Assembly: GCA_030430845.1 (NCBI GenBank)
Contig: JAUIKE010000011.1
Location: 1 to 64,000, forward strand
Reading direction: 5' to 3'
Source: Bacteroidia bacterium
Lineage (GTDB): Bacteria > Bacteroidota > Bacteroidia > Chitinophagales > Saprospiraceae
Length of the DNA stretch: 64,000 bases
In this document: in pieces, positions 7,762-17,859 of the stretch
How the letters are laid out: every line of letters starts with the position of its first letter
How positions within the stretch are numbered: position 1 is the stretch's first letter
Made by a program: the position numbers and the translations under genes
The notes under the pieces: generated by a model
What the model was told of the DNA's origin: nothing
What the model saw: only the letters and a program-made list of their open reading frames with translations
Database searches by the model: none

Positions 7762-8444
7762 TGCATATGCCTTTACCTCTTGTTAAAGCCATTGTTTTTG
7801 ATGCATACGGTACCTTGCTGGATATCCGGACAATTGATCAACTTCTGCGAGAACTATTCGGTGAAAAAGCAGGAAACATTGCAGCTGTCTGGCGTCAAAA
7901 ACAGCTCGAATACACCTGGCTGCGTACCCTGATGGGGCGCTATAAAAACTTTGAGGCTGTTACCAGGGATGGACTTGTGTTTGCCTGTAAAGTCGCACAG
8001 GCTGAATTAACAGACGCTCATATCCTTCAGCTCATGGAAGCTTACGACCGGCTATTAGTGTACGAGGATGTCAGGCCTGCCCTGGATCGTCTCAAAAATA
8101 AATATCGATTGGCGGTACTTTCCAATGCCAACCCGAGGATGCTGGAAAGTGCACTGGCCTATAATGAGGTAGCTGAAAAAATGGAGCTTATCCTAAGTGC
8201 GGATGAAGCCAAACTCTTCAAGCCTCGGCCAGAGGTGTATCAATTGGCCGTGCAAAAACTTAATCTTTCCCCGGAGGAAATTCTGTTTATTTCTTCCAAC
8301 ACCTGGGATGTGGCCGGGGCTAAGTCATTTGGTTTGAAAGTAGCCTGGGCCAATCGCTTTGATGGTTATATAGAAGAGTTGGGGTTTGAACCGGACCTTA
8401 TTATCGAAAACCTGGAGGCACTTGCCGGCAAATTAGATGGCTAA
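7761..8444 (+). CDS. HAD-superfamily hydrolase, haloacid dehalogenase type II-like
   Basis: All four HAD motifs are present: FDAYGTL with the nucleophile Asp near residue 15, the Ser/Thr motif LSNANP, the Lys in LFKPRPEVY, and the acidic-site region SSNTWDVAGAKSFGLKVAWANR. The D-A-Y-G-T-L form and SSNTWDVAGA loop are typical of (S)-2-haloacid dehalogenase-type members, though many of these act as phosphatases. Length (227 aa) is normal. A Met two codons downstream is an alternative start. It overlaps the NUDIX gene in a TAATG junction; the pair may process nucleotide or sugar-phosphate by-products. Confidence 0.85.
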   Translation: MHMPLPLVKAIVFDAYGTLLDIRTIDQLLRELFGEKAGNIAAVWRQKQLEYTWLRTLMGRYKNFEAVTRDGLVFACKVAQAELTDAHILQLMEAYDRLLVYEDVRPALDRLKNKYRLAVLSNANPRMLESALAYNEVAEKMELILSADEAKLFKPRPEVYQLAVQKLNLSPEEILFISSNTWDVAGAKSFGLKVAWANRFDGYIEELGFEPDLIIENLEALAGKLDG

Positions 8445-8555
8445 AAGAGTGTAAAAGCTCAGCCTGAGTTTTCCTCTTTAATTCCAATTTGCAACAATTT
8501 TCGATATTTTTACTTACCTATTCATCGCACAAACCTTATTTAACAACGACATCAC

Positions 8556-10406
8556 ATGAAGAAGCAACATTTAATTTTAGTACTATCCTTTTTATTACTT
8601 GCCGGCGGCTTATTTGCCCAGCCTACCCAAAAGCCGGTTATTCACGGACGGCACTGGGTCGCTATAACAGGGAAACCACTGGCCGCTACTGCCGGAGCAG
8701 CCATTTTCCAGCAAGGAGGAAATGCCGTTGACGCTGCCTGTGCCATGTTGGCCGCGACCAGTACCATGTGGGACGTTCTGAGCTGGGGCGGAGAAACACA
8801 AGCGCTGATTTACAATCCCAATACCAAGAAGGTAATCGGCATCAATGCGCTTGGAGTAGCCCCTACAGGAGCAACACCCGAGTTTTTCAAAGGAAAAGAT
8901 ATGAAGTATCCGCCCCAATTCGGTCCCTTGGCAGCCGTCACACCCGGCACACCCGGTGGACTCCTGACCATGCTGGCCGAGTATGGAACGATGAGCCTGG
9001 CCCAGGTGCTGGCTCCATCCATTCAAATGGCAGAAGGATATCCGATAGAAGCACAAACCGCTAATAGTATTGAGCGGTCGAAGGATAGGATCAAAGAATG
9101 GCCTTACTCCAAAAAGATTTTCCTACCCCATTTGGGAGAAGATCGGGAAGCGCCACATGCAGGTGAGATTTTCGTACAGGAAGACCTGAAAAAGACTTTA
9201 GAGAAATTAGTGGAAGCGGAGAAAAAAGCTCTGGCGGCCGGTAAGTCTCGCAAAGATGCCATTTATGCAGCCTATGATCGCTTTTATAAAGGAGACATAG
9301 CGCAAGAATTCGTCCGCGGTTGCCAGGAACAAGGCGGCCTGATCACCCTGGAAGACCTGGCCAATTGGAAGGTTTATCTCGAAGAGCCTGAAAAGACTAA
9401 TTATAAAGGCATCGATGTCTATAAACTTACCTCCTGGGTACAAGGGCCTGTTATGCTACAGGCGTTGAATATGCTCGAGAACTTCGACCTGAAGAGCATG
9501 GGCTACAACTCTACCCGGTACATCCATACCTTATATCAGGTGATGAACCTGACCTTTGCCGACCGCGACTTCTATTACGGCGACCCCTACTTCCCACCAA
9601 AAGAACCTATGAAAGGCCTGTTGTCAAAGGAATATGCCAAAGAGCGCGTCAAGCAGATCAACTGGGAAAAAAATGATGCCGAAGCCGGCCCCGGCAACCC
9701 CTACCCTTTCCAGGGAACGGAAGTTAATCCATTTCTAGATCTACTGGAAAAATGGGGTAAAACAGCCGACCTGGATCGCCCTAAGAATATGGACCTCGAA
9801 CAATTTACAGATGAAAATTATCTGGCCGGCACAACTTCCATTCAAGCGGTTGACAAAGACGGCTGGGTAGTCAGTGTAACGCCTAGTGGCGGCTGGGTCC
9901 CTGCTGTAATTGCCGGTAATACAGGCGTAGGTATGAGTCAGCGTATGCAAAGCTTTGTGCTGGATGCATCTGAAAACCCCTACAATGTGGTAGAACCCGG
10001 CAAACGCCCCAGAGCTACCCTGACGCCAAGTATGGCGCTAAAAGATGGAAAACCCCATATTTCATTCGCTGTACAGGCCGGTGACACACAAGACCAAAAT
10101 CTACTTCAGTTTTTCCTAAACATGGTGGAGTTTGACATGAACGTTCAGGAAGCCTGCGAGGCCGCCAACATCACCAGCTATCAGATGCGCGGCTCCTTCG
10201 GCGAGCATAAGACCGAGCCGGGCCGATTAGTACTTAACGACGATACCCCCGACTGGACTCGCAAGGAGTTAAGAAAAATGGGCTACCGCCTGGAATTCCA
10301 GCGCCGCACCTCCGGCCCGCTGAATGCCGTTTATTTTGATTGGAAAAATGGCAGCTTCTGGGGAGGTTCAAGTAATTATGGAGAGGATTATGGGATAGGA
10401 TGGTAG
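8556..10406 (+). CDS. Gamma-glutamyltransferase family protein (atypical)
   Basis: A 616-aa Ntn-hydrolase-fold protein with signal peptide MKKQHLILVLSFLLLAGGLFAQ. Family landmarks are the early QQGGNAVDAACAMLAA segment, the GGLLTMLAEYGTMSLAQVLAPSI region, and the autoprocessing site with candidate nucleophile Thr426 in AGTTSIQAVDKDG. Classical GGT has TTHxSVVD there; this one has TTSIQAVD, and the Gly-rich SSMSP pocket is replaced by TLTPSM. It is about 70 residues longer than the classical GGT at 45193-46827. It belongs to the divergent periplasmic branch, whose substrate may differ from glutathione. A strong terminator follows. Confidence 0.85.
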   Translation: MKKQHLILVLSFLLLAGGLFAQPTQKPVIHGRHWVAITGKPLAATAGAAIFQQGGNAVDAACAMLAATSTMWDVLSWGGETQALIYNPNTKKVIGINALGVAPTGATPEFFKGKDMKYPPQFGPLAAVTPGTPGGLLTMLAEYGTMSLAQVLAPSIQMAEGYPIEAQTANSIERSKDRIKEWPYSKKIFLPHLGEDREAPHAGEIFVQEDLKKTLEKLVEAEKKALAAGKSRKDAIYAAYDRFYKGDIAQEFVRGCQEQGGLITLEDLANWKVYLEEPEKTNYKGIDVYKLTSWVQGPVMLQALNMLENFDLKSMGYNSTRYIHTLYQVMNLTFADRDFYYGDPYFPPKEPMKGLLSKEYAKERVKQINWEKNDAEAGPGNPYPFQGTEVNPFLDLLEKWGKTADLDRPKNMDLEQFTDENYLAGTTSIQAVDKDGWVVSVTPSGGWVPAVIAGNTGVGMSQRMQSFVLDASENPYNVVEPGKRPRATLTPSMALKDGKPHISFAVQAGDTQDQNLLQFFLNMVEFDMNVQEACEAANITSYQMRGSFGEHKTEPGRLVLNDDTPDWTRKELRKMGYRLEFQRRTSGPLNAVYFDWKNGSFWGGSSNYGEDYGIGW

Positions 10407-10416
10407 AGCTTAAATT

Positions 10417-10449
10417 AAAAAAGGAGCGGCCGTTGGCCGCTCCTTTTTT
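10417..10449. terminator. Bidirectional terminator
   Basis: A6, GGAGCGGCC-gtt-GGCCGCTCC, T6. Sits between the convergent GGT-like and astacin genes and serves both strands. Confidence 0.88.
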
Positions 10450-10470
10450 GAATATTTTTTGAGCCAGCTT

Positions 10471-11526
10471 CTATTTTGGATACATGGCATTGACCGTTTT
10501 AATATCTATTTCGCTCAGCTCATCGCGTTGTCCCATTTTACCCAGCTCGATCCAGAACTTAAAAGGAATCCACCATTCTACTTTGGGTAGCAAAGAATAG
10601 GATGCTCCGTCAATAGTAAACCCAGAAGGGCCGTAGTGCATAATAGAGCCATAATCATAATCAAAAATATCAACGGCATCTGTACAACTCTTATCGAAAT
10701 TATGTCTTTTATCTAACTTAACATTGTTTTCAAGATAATAAACGTAATTATCTCTATCGCAGCGTGTATGCTCATGCTCCATTCCGGCCGTGTGTAAGAT
10801 CTCATGCATGACGTTGCCTATTACGGCTCCCTCTTTAACGTTGATGTCTTGTTTTCCTCCTTGTTTACCTACAGATGCACTTAAAGCATCGGTAATGGGA
10901 AAATAAGCATAGTCTGCCTCATTAGTTCGTGCTACAAGCGTTAGGTTCGTCTTGGTATTTACCATGATAATAGCTGTAATAATATCCAGGAGTTCTGGAT
11001 GTCCAGGCTCAATTTCGAAAGGAATAACACCATTTGGCCAGCGTTCATTCAAAATAGTGGTCACAACACCGCGGCTGTCGGCTCTGCTTAGTTGCCTTCT
11101 GTATTCTTCTTCACTGGCTATCAGGATATCTCCTTCCACCATTAAATTTCCATCTATTACTTGTGCTACATACTCATTTTCCTCACCAGTGGCTGGGTCA
11201 GTGATCCGGACTATTTCCTCCCCTGTGATGATGGCATTCGGTCCGGGTATTTCATTTAGATAATCAGTATGAAGATTTGCGGTTCTGGCCTGCTCCTGCA
11301 GAAAATCCAAGGTGTCTTGTAAGGAGGTAAAGTATTTCATCTTTTCAAAACCATGTGCGGATTCTTCCTGAGTTTGAGGTATCAACTCGCTTTCATCTTG
11401 GTTACAACTAGTGGTTAAAACAAGCGCCAAAACAAGCATTAAAGAAAAGAAATTGAAAGGAACGGTGTTTTTTACATTGGCGAAAATTGGGTTGTTCCGT
11501 AATTGGATGAAATTAATAGTTTGCAT
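10471..11526 (-). CDS. Astacin-like (M12A) metalloprotease, lipoprotein
   Basis: Start moved to Met41 of the ORF (11526), since the remaining N-terminus then reads as a lipoprotein signal with LVLTTSC just before NQDE. The zinc site HEILHTAGMEHEH begins at residue 241 and fits HExxHxxGxxHE of astacins; SIMHYG supplies the Met-turn. N-terminal residues up to about 170 form a propeptide-like region. The enzyme should be a surface or periplasmic endopeptidase. It is a single-gene unit between two terminators and faces the CHAT operon end to start. Astacins in Bacteroidota are usually secreted degradative or modifying proteases; the substrate is unknown. Confidence 0.88.
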   Translation of the reverse strand: MQTINFIQLRNNPIFANVKNTVPFNFFSLMLVLALVLTTSCNQDESELIPQTQEESAHGFEKMKYFTSLQDTLDFLQEQARTANLHTDYLNEIPGPNAIITGEEIVRITDPATGEENEYVAQVIDGNLMVEGDILIASEEEYRRQLSRADSRGVVTTILNERWPNGVIPFEIEPGHPELLDIITAIIMVNTKTNLTLVARTNEADYAYFPITDALSASVGKQGGKQDINVKEGAVIGNVMHEILHTAGMEHEHTRCDRDNYVYYLENNVKLDKRHNFDKSCTDAVDIFDYDYGSIMHYGPSGFTIDGASYSLLPKVEWWIPFKFWIELGKMGQRDELSEIDIKTVNAMYPK

Positions 11527-11743
11527 GATTTTTTTGTTTAAATAATTCTTTTCTGTTTTTACAGAGAAAGTTTTTTGGGTTTGAAAATTTAGTATTGAAG
11601 TTGTTGAAAATGTATGTGCGATAAAATGTGAGGTGCGATTTTTCATGACTGATTGATCTTTTTAATTGTTTCAAATAAAGATTCAGCCATTTATACCGCC
11701 ATCGGGGAATGGTTATCAGTTTGTAGAAAAAAAAACTTTTTTA

Positions 11744-14700
11744 CTATTCTACCAGAACGAAACCCGCCCAAACAAATGGATCGGGATAGCGCTCGCGCAT
11801 AGCCTTTTGAGTAAGTCTAAATGCTTCGGGAATAGCCTGTTTATCCCTCAGCCATTTTTGGTAAAAAGTAGTCATGAATTCCATTGTTTCTCGGTCCGGA
11901 ATCTGCCAAAGAGACATGATGAGATAATGGGCGCCGGCCACCTTAAAGGCCCGTTGCAAGCCGTAAACCCCTTCATTGCCCTCAATATCTCCAAGGCCCG
12001 TTTCGCAAGCGGATAATACGACTAATTCAGTGTCAGACAAATCCATTTGACTGATCTCATAGGCCGTTAAAATACCATCACTACCTCCAACAGAAGGTGA
12101 CTTACCTAACCAGGTATCGTTACCACCGGCAATTACCAGGCCGGAACGGATCATGGGATGAAGACTTTGTTGAAAAACGGGAGCAGAGGTATTGAGACTG
12201 TCCTCCCTACTGCTTCCCTGCCTGGGGTCAGGAAAGAAAAAGCCATGCGTTGCCAAATGCAGGATGGTAGGAGATGGAGGACGAAAAGCCATTTCACGGA
12301 AAGCATCTTCGGAGGCTTCAGAGCCTTTGAGTAAAGTGGATTGAAAATTGTTTTGGCTTAACAAAGAATCAATAAGCGTCACTTCCCGATCTGTCCAAAA
12401 GAGGTACTGCCAGCTGTTATTGCGCAGGTTTCGGTCCGCGACCTGAAAGTTCATTCCATTTCCGGCGGCCAGAAGAGGTGGGGCGGCTTCGGTCTGTTCT
12501 ATATCGGGGATCGTAGAAGAATTGCCATCGTATTGGATGCCTCCCATCAGGAAGGCCGTTGCATGGTTCCGGCTTTTACGATCAGCGAAGACCAATTGAC
12601 GAGTCGAATTCAATTGAACAAGACGGTAGCGGTCCGCCAAAGTCTCTTTGTCGTTAATAGGAACTGCGGCGAAATTTATGCGATGCAATAAGCCTGAAGG
12701 GGCGTAATAGATGGTATGAATACCTTGCAACTCTGCCAACAGGGCCTGCCAGTCCAAGGCTTTCAATCCGGTTGTGGTGCGTTTTTTAGGTTTGACGCCC
12801 CGGCTGGGCTGGCCGTACAGACGGTTTACATTGCCGGCCTGATCTCCCTGCTGATTGTCTACCATTTTAGACAGGTCTCGGGATTCGAACAAGGGCACAA
12901 AGGCCGGCGAGTCTTTTCCGGGCCTCAGGATTAAGGCTGCATACATAACGCTATCGGTCACCTCAGGATGTACAAAATCGTAATGAACAAATTCAACAGC
13001 TGCTTCTCCCGGTTTGAGATGCTCCAGGATCTCACCGGCACTAGTTTGCCGGAGAGCCTCGTCGGCACCGGCCACTTGCCGAGCCAGTACCCTTTCCAGG
13101 CTATCGCATGCTCCTTTCAGTTTTGAAATATTACTCTGCCATTCCAGGGGATAGCTGTACTGTTCTGCCAGTCGCCGCCGTTGCTTTTGCAATTGGGTGA
13201 ATAACTCCATAGAAGTAGAGTCTGCTTCGGAGAGCTTGCGAATTTGACTAGCAGCATTAAGCAGAAAGCCCTTATAGAACAAGGCACTTTCGTAGGAGGC
13301 CGTTTTACCGTCCTGAGATAAGTTGGGATAGGTTAGGGCCAGAGAGTAAATACGGTTGAGGTTTCCTTTAAACCGCTGAATGTAAGCTTCCAGTTCATTT
13401 TCGGAAGTAAAACGGCTGGCATTAATTAAAAAAGAGCGCTCCAGGGGTATCGAAATGCTCAATAGGGAATCTGTTTCCCTTAAGTCTCCTGTACTCCAGT
13501 AAAAATCGGATAGCTCATTGAGCCCGGCAGCATAGGCTGGGTGGTTTTTTCCAAGAACTTGAGTCCGAATCTCGTGGGCCTTCAGGAAGTATTGTTCTGC
13601 CTCCTCATATGCGCCCAGTCGTTGTTTGATAGAACCTAATCCACTAAGCGAAACAGCATAGTCTGGGTGGTTGGTGCCTAGTACTTCGCGCCGGATGTCT
13701 TCAGCTTCGTGAAAATAGGCTTCGGCTTCTGACAATTTACCTTGTTCTTCATACAGCGAGGCGATATTCCAGAGGTTAGAAGCTACGTCTGGATGTCGTT
13801 TCCCAAGGATTTTCTCCCGGATCTCTTTGGCTTCCATATAAAGCGCTTCCGCTTTTTCTAATTGCCTTACTCGAACATACATCACTGCAAGGTTATTCAG
13901 GCTTTGAGCATATTCCGGATTTTCCCTTCCTTTCAATTTTTTCTCCACTTCAGCGGCCGATTCATAAAGATCGATGGCCTCTTGATAGTTATTTAAGTTG
14001 ACATACAATATGGCCAGGTTTTGTTGAGCAATGGCTACATTCAGGCTTTCCGGTCCTTGTATCCGGCGATAAAGGTCCAATACCTGGCGATACAATTGTT
14101 CTGCTTCCTCGTAACGCCCTTGATCGGCATACAGGTTGGCCAGGTCTGTTATAGTGTTGGCATAATCAACATTGTCACCTCCCTGCACTCGGAATTGCAC
14201 TTCCTTGGCCTCTTCCAGATAAGGTTCAGCCTTTTCATAATCGCCGGCATAATAATACAGGCTGCCCAGGTTGGATAATGTTAGGGCATAGGCTATCGAT
14301 TCTTTCCCTGCCATTTTTCCTTGTAGGTCTTTCACTTCCATATAAAAAGCTTCGGCTTTTATGTAATCGCCTAGATAATAATCATAGAGGTTGGCTAAAT
14401 TATTAGCGCTTTGGATGTAAGCCTGGTTTTCTTTCCCATGAGCTTCTTTACGGAGTCGCAAGGCTTCGAGGTGGAATTGTTCAGATTTTTCCAGTTGCCC
14501 CATAAACTTGTACAACTGACCTAGATTGTTAAGACTGCTAGTGTGATCAGGGTGTTGCTCACCGACCATCTTCGCACGGATGGCTTTTACTTCTAAGTGT
14601 AAAGTTTCTGATTCTTCATATCTCCGTGTAGAGATATAAACATTAGCCAGATTATTGACCGCATTAGCATAGTCCAGGTTTTCGGTTCCCAGAATCACTT

Positions 14701-15013
14701 TTCGGATGGCCATTACCTCTTTATAGAGTTGCTCGGCCTTATCGAAGTCACCTTTTAGCTGAAAGCTGAGTGCCTGATAAAAAACAGCACTGGCAAATGA
14801 AGTGTCCTGTTTCCCAAAAGCCGCTTCAGCTTTCCCTTTTGCCAATTCAATCACCTCTAATGCCTGCTCATACTGTCGCTGGTCGGCCAACTGCTTGTTA
14901 ACCTTAATCAGGCTATCGATCTCGGCACGTACAGTTGCTTGTGAGGAATTACGCTGACTTTGGAGAACGAATGGAAATAACACAAATGATAAAAGTATAC
15001 TGTACAGCCTCAT
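11744..15013 (-). CDS. TPR-CHAT protease
   Basis: The 1089-aa product has a signal peptide (to about residue 19), then some 12 Kinesin-light-chain-type tetratricopeptide repeats (for example GTENLDYANAVNNLANVYIS) to about residue 520, a helical linker, and a C-terminal CHAT domain. The catalytic dyad is intact: His923 in LHLATHGFFF and Cys1003 in VVLSACETGLG, followed by the EGVYGLQRAFKVAGA and MSLWQIPD signatures. CHAT domains are caspase-clan cysteine proteases. The signal peptide implies action in the periplasm or at the surface. It is the last gene of a five-gene operon, 11 bp after the caspase-like gene. The TPR part probably binds a partner or activating ligand. Confidence 0.93.
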   Translation of the reverse strand: MRLYSILLSFVLFPFVLQSQRNSSQATVRAEIDSLIKVNKQLADQRQYEQALEVIELAKGKAEAAFGKQDTSFASAVFYQALSFQLKGDFDKAEQLYKEVMAIRKVILGTENLDYANAVNNLANVYISTRRYEESETLHLEVKAIRAKMVGEQHPDHTSSLNNLGQLYKFMGQLEKSEQFHLEALRLRKEAHGKENQAYIQSANNLANLYDYYLGDYIKAEAFYMEVKDLQGKMAGKESIAYALTLSNLGSLYYYAGDYEKAEPYLEEAKEVQFRVQGGDNVDYANTITDLANLYADQGRYEEAEQLYRQVLDLYRRIQGPESLNVAIAQQNLAILYVNLNNYQEAIDLYESAAEVEKKLKGRENPEYAQSLNNLAVMYVRVRQLEKAEALYMEAKEIREKILGKRHPDVASNLWNIASLYEEQGKLSEAEAYFHEAEDIRREVLGTNHPDYAVSLSGLGSIKQRLGAYEEAEQYFLKAHEIRTQVLGKNHPAYAAGLNELSDFYWSTGDLRETDSLLSISIPLERSFLINASRFTSENELEAYIQRFKGNLNRIYSLALTYPNLSQDGKTASYESALFYKGFLLNAASQIRKLSEADSTSMELFTQLQKQRRRLAEQYSYPLEWQSNISKLKGACDSLERVLARQVAGADEALRQTSAGEILEHLKPGEAAVEFVHYDFVHPEVTDSVMYAALILRPGKDSPAFVPLFESRDLSKMVDNQQGDQAGNVNRLYGQPSRGVKPKKRTTTGLKALDWQALLAELQGIHTIYYAPSGLLHRINFAAVPINDKETLADRYRLVQLNSTRQLVFADRKSRNHATAFLMGGIQYDGNSSTIPDIEQTEAAPPLLAAGNGMNFQVADRNLRNNSWQYLFWTDREVTLIDSLLSQNNFQSTLLKGSEASEDAFREMAFRPPSPTILHLATHGFFFPDPRQGSSREDSLNTSAPVFQQSLHPMIRSGLVIAGGNDTWLGKSPSVGGSDGILTAYEISQMDLSDTELVVLSACETGLGDIEGNEGVYGLQRAFKVAGAHYLIMSLWQIPDRETMEFMTTFYQKWLRDKQAIPEAFRLTQKAMRERYPDPFVWAGFVLVE

Positions 15014-15024
15014 GGTTTTAGGTT

Positions 15025-17025
15025 TTAGTGTTTAGTGATCTGGAATACAAGCGTGTGAATGTGAGCAGAAAAAGGGGGGATACCTGGCGTAGCAGCACGT
15101 TTGCCATAGTCTTTGAAGGTAGATTTAAAAAGCTGGACAAAGGGGTTGTTTTCGACTTTACTTTCACTTTGCCCTCTCAGTTCAATCATCTTTTGTAGAT
15201 CAATGGGTTGCTCGGTGGCAATAAGTTTCAACATTTCATTTCCATAAGGGGGATATACTTGAATGATGCAATCCTCTAATAATTGGGTTTCTCCGGGACG
15301 GATGAAATAATCTCCGGCTTTGGAGGAACATTCGGCATTGGGGATCAGGCCGTAAATCTGATTATCTGCCCAAATGTCGATAACGTTGTAATAGGCTGGT
15401 TTCGAGCCTTTATTTGTAATTTCAAGAATAAAAGCATCGCCTTCCGCCAGGTTAAGGCTAGAGTTAGGGCCAAGTTTTTCTTCGATCGGGATTTTTCGCT
15501 CCACTTTTGGTTGTCCATTTTCTGTATTGCTCACAACCGGAACGAGGTTCATTTCTACCTTTAAATGGGGGTTTTCGATCTCAAGCTTTCTAAGAAAGGT
15601 AGCTTGTACATAACTAGACATTCGACGAAGGACCTTACGAATCAATGCTTCTTCTTCCCCTTGAAGAAGAGGTTCTTCCAGCAAGAGGTAATCGTCATTT
15701 GATCGCAGCACCAGCAAATTATCCGCTTCCAGGTTTAGTACCACATCCGGCTTGTCCTTCCCAGGTATGATGAATGGATAATTTTGAATCAAATCCAAAA
15801 AGCTTTCCCGGAGAGAACCATCAGGCAACATACAATCCACCTGGAGGCTGATATTTCCATAATTTCGATCAAAGATAAAGGCCTTGGCATTCATGGCAAC
15901 TTTACTGTCTATTGGCCGATCTAAAGTCAGTTCTGAGAGTAGCGGCATAACATGGGTTACGGTGCCTCTGGCTAAAGTATCTTGCCCTCGAGGGGCTTTA
16001 GTATCAGATGGAAAAAGATCTACTTTAGTGCCGGGGTGGATGCCCGCCAAGCTGCCTTGATCTAATATTACTGTTTGGGAACCGTAAGCTCTCACAACGG
16101 ACAAATACCCTCTGTGGTGACTGAGGGCGTTGCCAAAGAGGATGCGATCCGTTTGCCCTTCCACTTGTGGATTTTGCCTTGGAGCAATGGCCACCATTTC
16201 CATTTTGATATGTTCGAAAAGATCGCGGTAGGAAGTAGAGGGCTGTACATTCTGAAGGCTTTTACTGAAAGCATAACTCAAAGAACCGTAATATTCACCA
16301 CTTGCATCCCGGTATTCATAGTTGAGTTGTTGGGCGCTGGATGCCGAAATAGCAACTAACGGGGCCAGATCTGCTTCCTGGACAGTTTCCATAAAACGAT
16401 CAACTGTGTTACTTTTTTTTTCGGTGGTCACCTTTCGGCCGGAGGCAGCCATGACTGTTTCGCTTCCTCTACAGGGTGCATACCCCCGCGTGGCTGTACC
16501 CGAATGACAGGCGTCCAAAACAACCAGTACCTGACCTGTATTACCAAGCCTTTGCCGCAGTTTGAGCAACCATTGATTTAGCTCGTCGTCGCGGATCAAT
16601 CGTTCTCCTTCGTAAATACCTGCTTGAAAATGCTGTGGTGAGTCATATGGAACCAGTGCTTCGTCATAACCATCTTTTTCATCCCCGTTATTATCTGCTA
16701 CCTGCTGGCCGTGTCCGGAAAAATGAAAAAAAGCAATGTCTCCCGGCCTTGCCTGATCGATAAGATGTTCTTTAAACCGGCGGGTAATTGTTTCCTTATC
16801 GGCCTGTGCATCTTGCAGTACTAAAATATCCTTTTCGAGAAAACCTTGCGATTGCAGGCTTGCAGCAATCAGTTCCACATCATTACCTGAATGCAGGGAA
16901 TTCCAGCCGGTATTCGAAGCATACTCGCCAAGGGCGATGATCAGAGCCCTCTTCTGAGGTTCCTGGGCCGACAGACTACTCGCCCCCAATAAATAGCTTA
17001 GAATGATGAGTAAGGGTTTTATCAT
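15025..17025 (-). CDS. Caspase-like (C14) protease
   Basis: The start is Met47 of the ORF (17025), giving a signal peptide MIKPLLIILSYLLGASSLSAQ and an ATGA overlap with the upstream gene. The caspase p20 fold follows directly: RALIIALGEY, catalytic His105 in FHFSGHGQQ, catalytic Cys173 in VVLDACHSG. DEKDGYDEALVPYDS between them is metacaspase-like, with an acidic S1 pocket suggesting Arg/Lys specificity. Residues from about 330 to 666 form an accessory region with a beta-rich domain near the end (GDAFILEITNKGSKPAYYNV) resembling the DUF4384 domains often fused to bacterial caspases. It is an exported protease in the same operon as the TPR-CHAT protease. Confidence 0.92.
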   Translation of the reverse strand: MIKPLLIILSYLLGASSLSAQEPQKRALIIALGEYASNTGWNSLHSGNDVELIAASLQSQGFLEKDILVLQDAQADKETITRRFKEHLIDQARPGDIAFFHFSGHGQQVADNNGDEKDGYDEALVPYDSPQHFQAGIYEGERLIRDDELNQWLLKLRQRLGNTGQVLVVLDACHSGTATRGYAPCRGSETVMAASGRKVTTEKKSNTVDRFMETVQEADLAPLVAISASSAQQLNYEYRDASGEYYGSLSYAFSKSLQNVQPSTSYRDLFEHIKMEMVAIAPRQNPQVEGQTDRILFGNALSHHRGYLSVVRAYGSQTVILDQGSLAGIHPGTKVDLFPSDTKAPRGQDTLARGTVTHVMPLLSELTLDRPIDSKVAMNAKAFIFDRNYGNISLQVDCMLPDGSLRESFLDLIQNYPFIIPGKDKPDVVLNLEADNLLVLRSNDDYLLLEEPLLQGEEEALIRKVLRRMSSYVQATFLRKLEIENPHLKVEMNLVPVVSNTENGQPKVERKIPIEEKLGPNSSLNLAEGDAFILEITNKGSKPAYYNVIDIWADNQIYGLIPNAECSSKAGDYFIRPGETQLLEDCIIQVYPPYGNEMLKLIATEQPIDLQKMIELRGQSESKVENNPFVQLFKSTFKDYGKRAATPGIPPFSAHIHTLVFQITKH

Positions 17026-17825
17026 TCTGTGACGTTTAGATCTTTCAATAGAAGTGCAGCCTGGCTGGAAAGGGGACCGGACTCTCCGGCGATCTGCTCC
17101 AAAAGTTGGATGGCCTTTTCTTGCCCAGCCTTCATTTGTAGCCAAGACAAGGCCTGGAACCACCGGGCATCCTCATGGTATTTGCTTTCGGTATCGGTTT
17201 CTATAGGAGCAAAAACGCGGATGGCTTCTTCAAAGGATTTAATTTGCATTAAGCTCAAGCCCAGGAAATAGGTGGCTATCTCGTCCTGCGGGTAGATATT
17301 TAAGTGCTCTGTCAGCGCTGTGACGGCCTCATGATACTGCTCTGTTTGAACCAGTTCAAGGCTCGATTTAAGCTGGTCGCGTCGTTCGCGGTCAGCCATG
17401 CCCATTCCGATAAGGGAAAGCTCTTCTAATTCATTTTCCAGTGCCGGCTGGTCCATTTGAAAATAATTGGCGTATAAGCGGCCAGGCTGATCAGTTGGCC
17501 GGAGTAGAAAATAGCCCGCTACAATCAAAATCAGAAAAGAGGCCGCAATAGCCATATTTCTTACACTGAAAAGAACAATTCTGCGGGGCTTTGGCTGCTT
17601 AGGCAAGGACTCCTTCTTGTTCATGTTGTGTTGTGCCTGCTGAATATTTTCCCGCAATTGTTGGTCTCCAAACAACTCGATGCCTTTCAACAGATCACTT
17701 TGCAGGGCAACAGCATCCGAAAGTGTTTCGTCCACTTTCAGCTTTTGTTCAAAATCCTGTAGTTCTTCAGTCGACATTTTTCCCTCAATGTAACGGTCTA
17801 TTTTATCGTAGTCTAAGTCATTCAT
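17022..17825 (-). CDS. TPR membrane protein, probable anti-sigma-like regulator
   Basis: The 267-aa protein has a cytosolic N-terminal part (MNDLDYDKIDRYIEGKMSTEELQDFE) like the anti-sigma N-termini of Bacteroidota, a single transmembrane helix at about residues 88-108 (NMAIAASFLILIVAGYFLL), and a periplasmic domain with TPR-like helices (YHEAVTALTEHLNIYPQDEIATYFLG). It is encoded directly after an ECF sigma factor and overlaps the caspase gene by ATGA. There is no zinc-binding HxxxCxxC motif. I infer it holds the sigma factor at the membrane and senses the periplasmic proteases or a ligand; the topology is visible, the role is not proven. Confidence 0.75.
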   Translation of the reverse strand: MNDLDYDKIDRYIEGKMSTEELQDFEQKLKVDETLSDAVALQSDLLKGIELFGDQQLRENIQQAQHNMNKKESLPKQPKPRRIVLFSVRNMAIAASFLILIVAGYFLLRPTDQPGRLYANYFQMDQPALENELEELSLIGMGMADRERRDQLKSSLELVQTEQYHEAVTALTEHLNIYPQDEIATYFLGLSLMQIKSFEEAIRVFAPIETDTESKYHEDARWFQALSWLQMKAGQEKAIQLLEQIAGESGPLSSQAALLLKDLNVTE

Positions 17826-17859
17826 CGGCTTGCTTTTAGTAATTAAGGATTAGTGAGGT

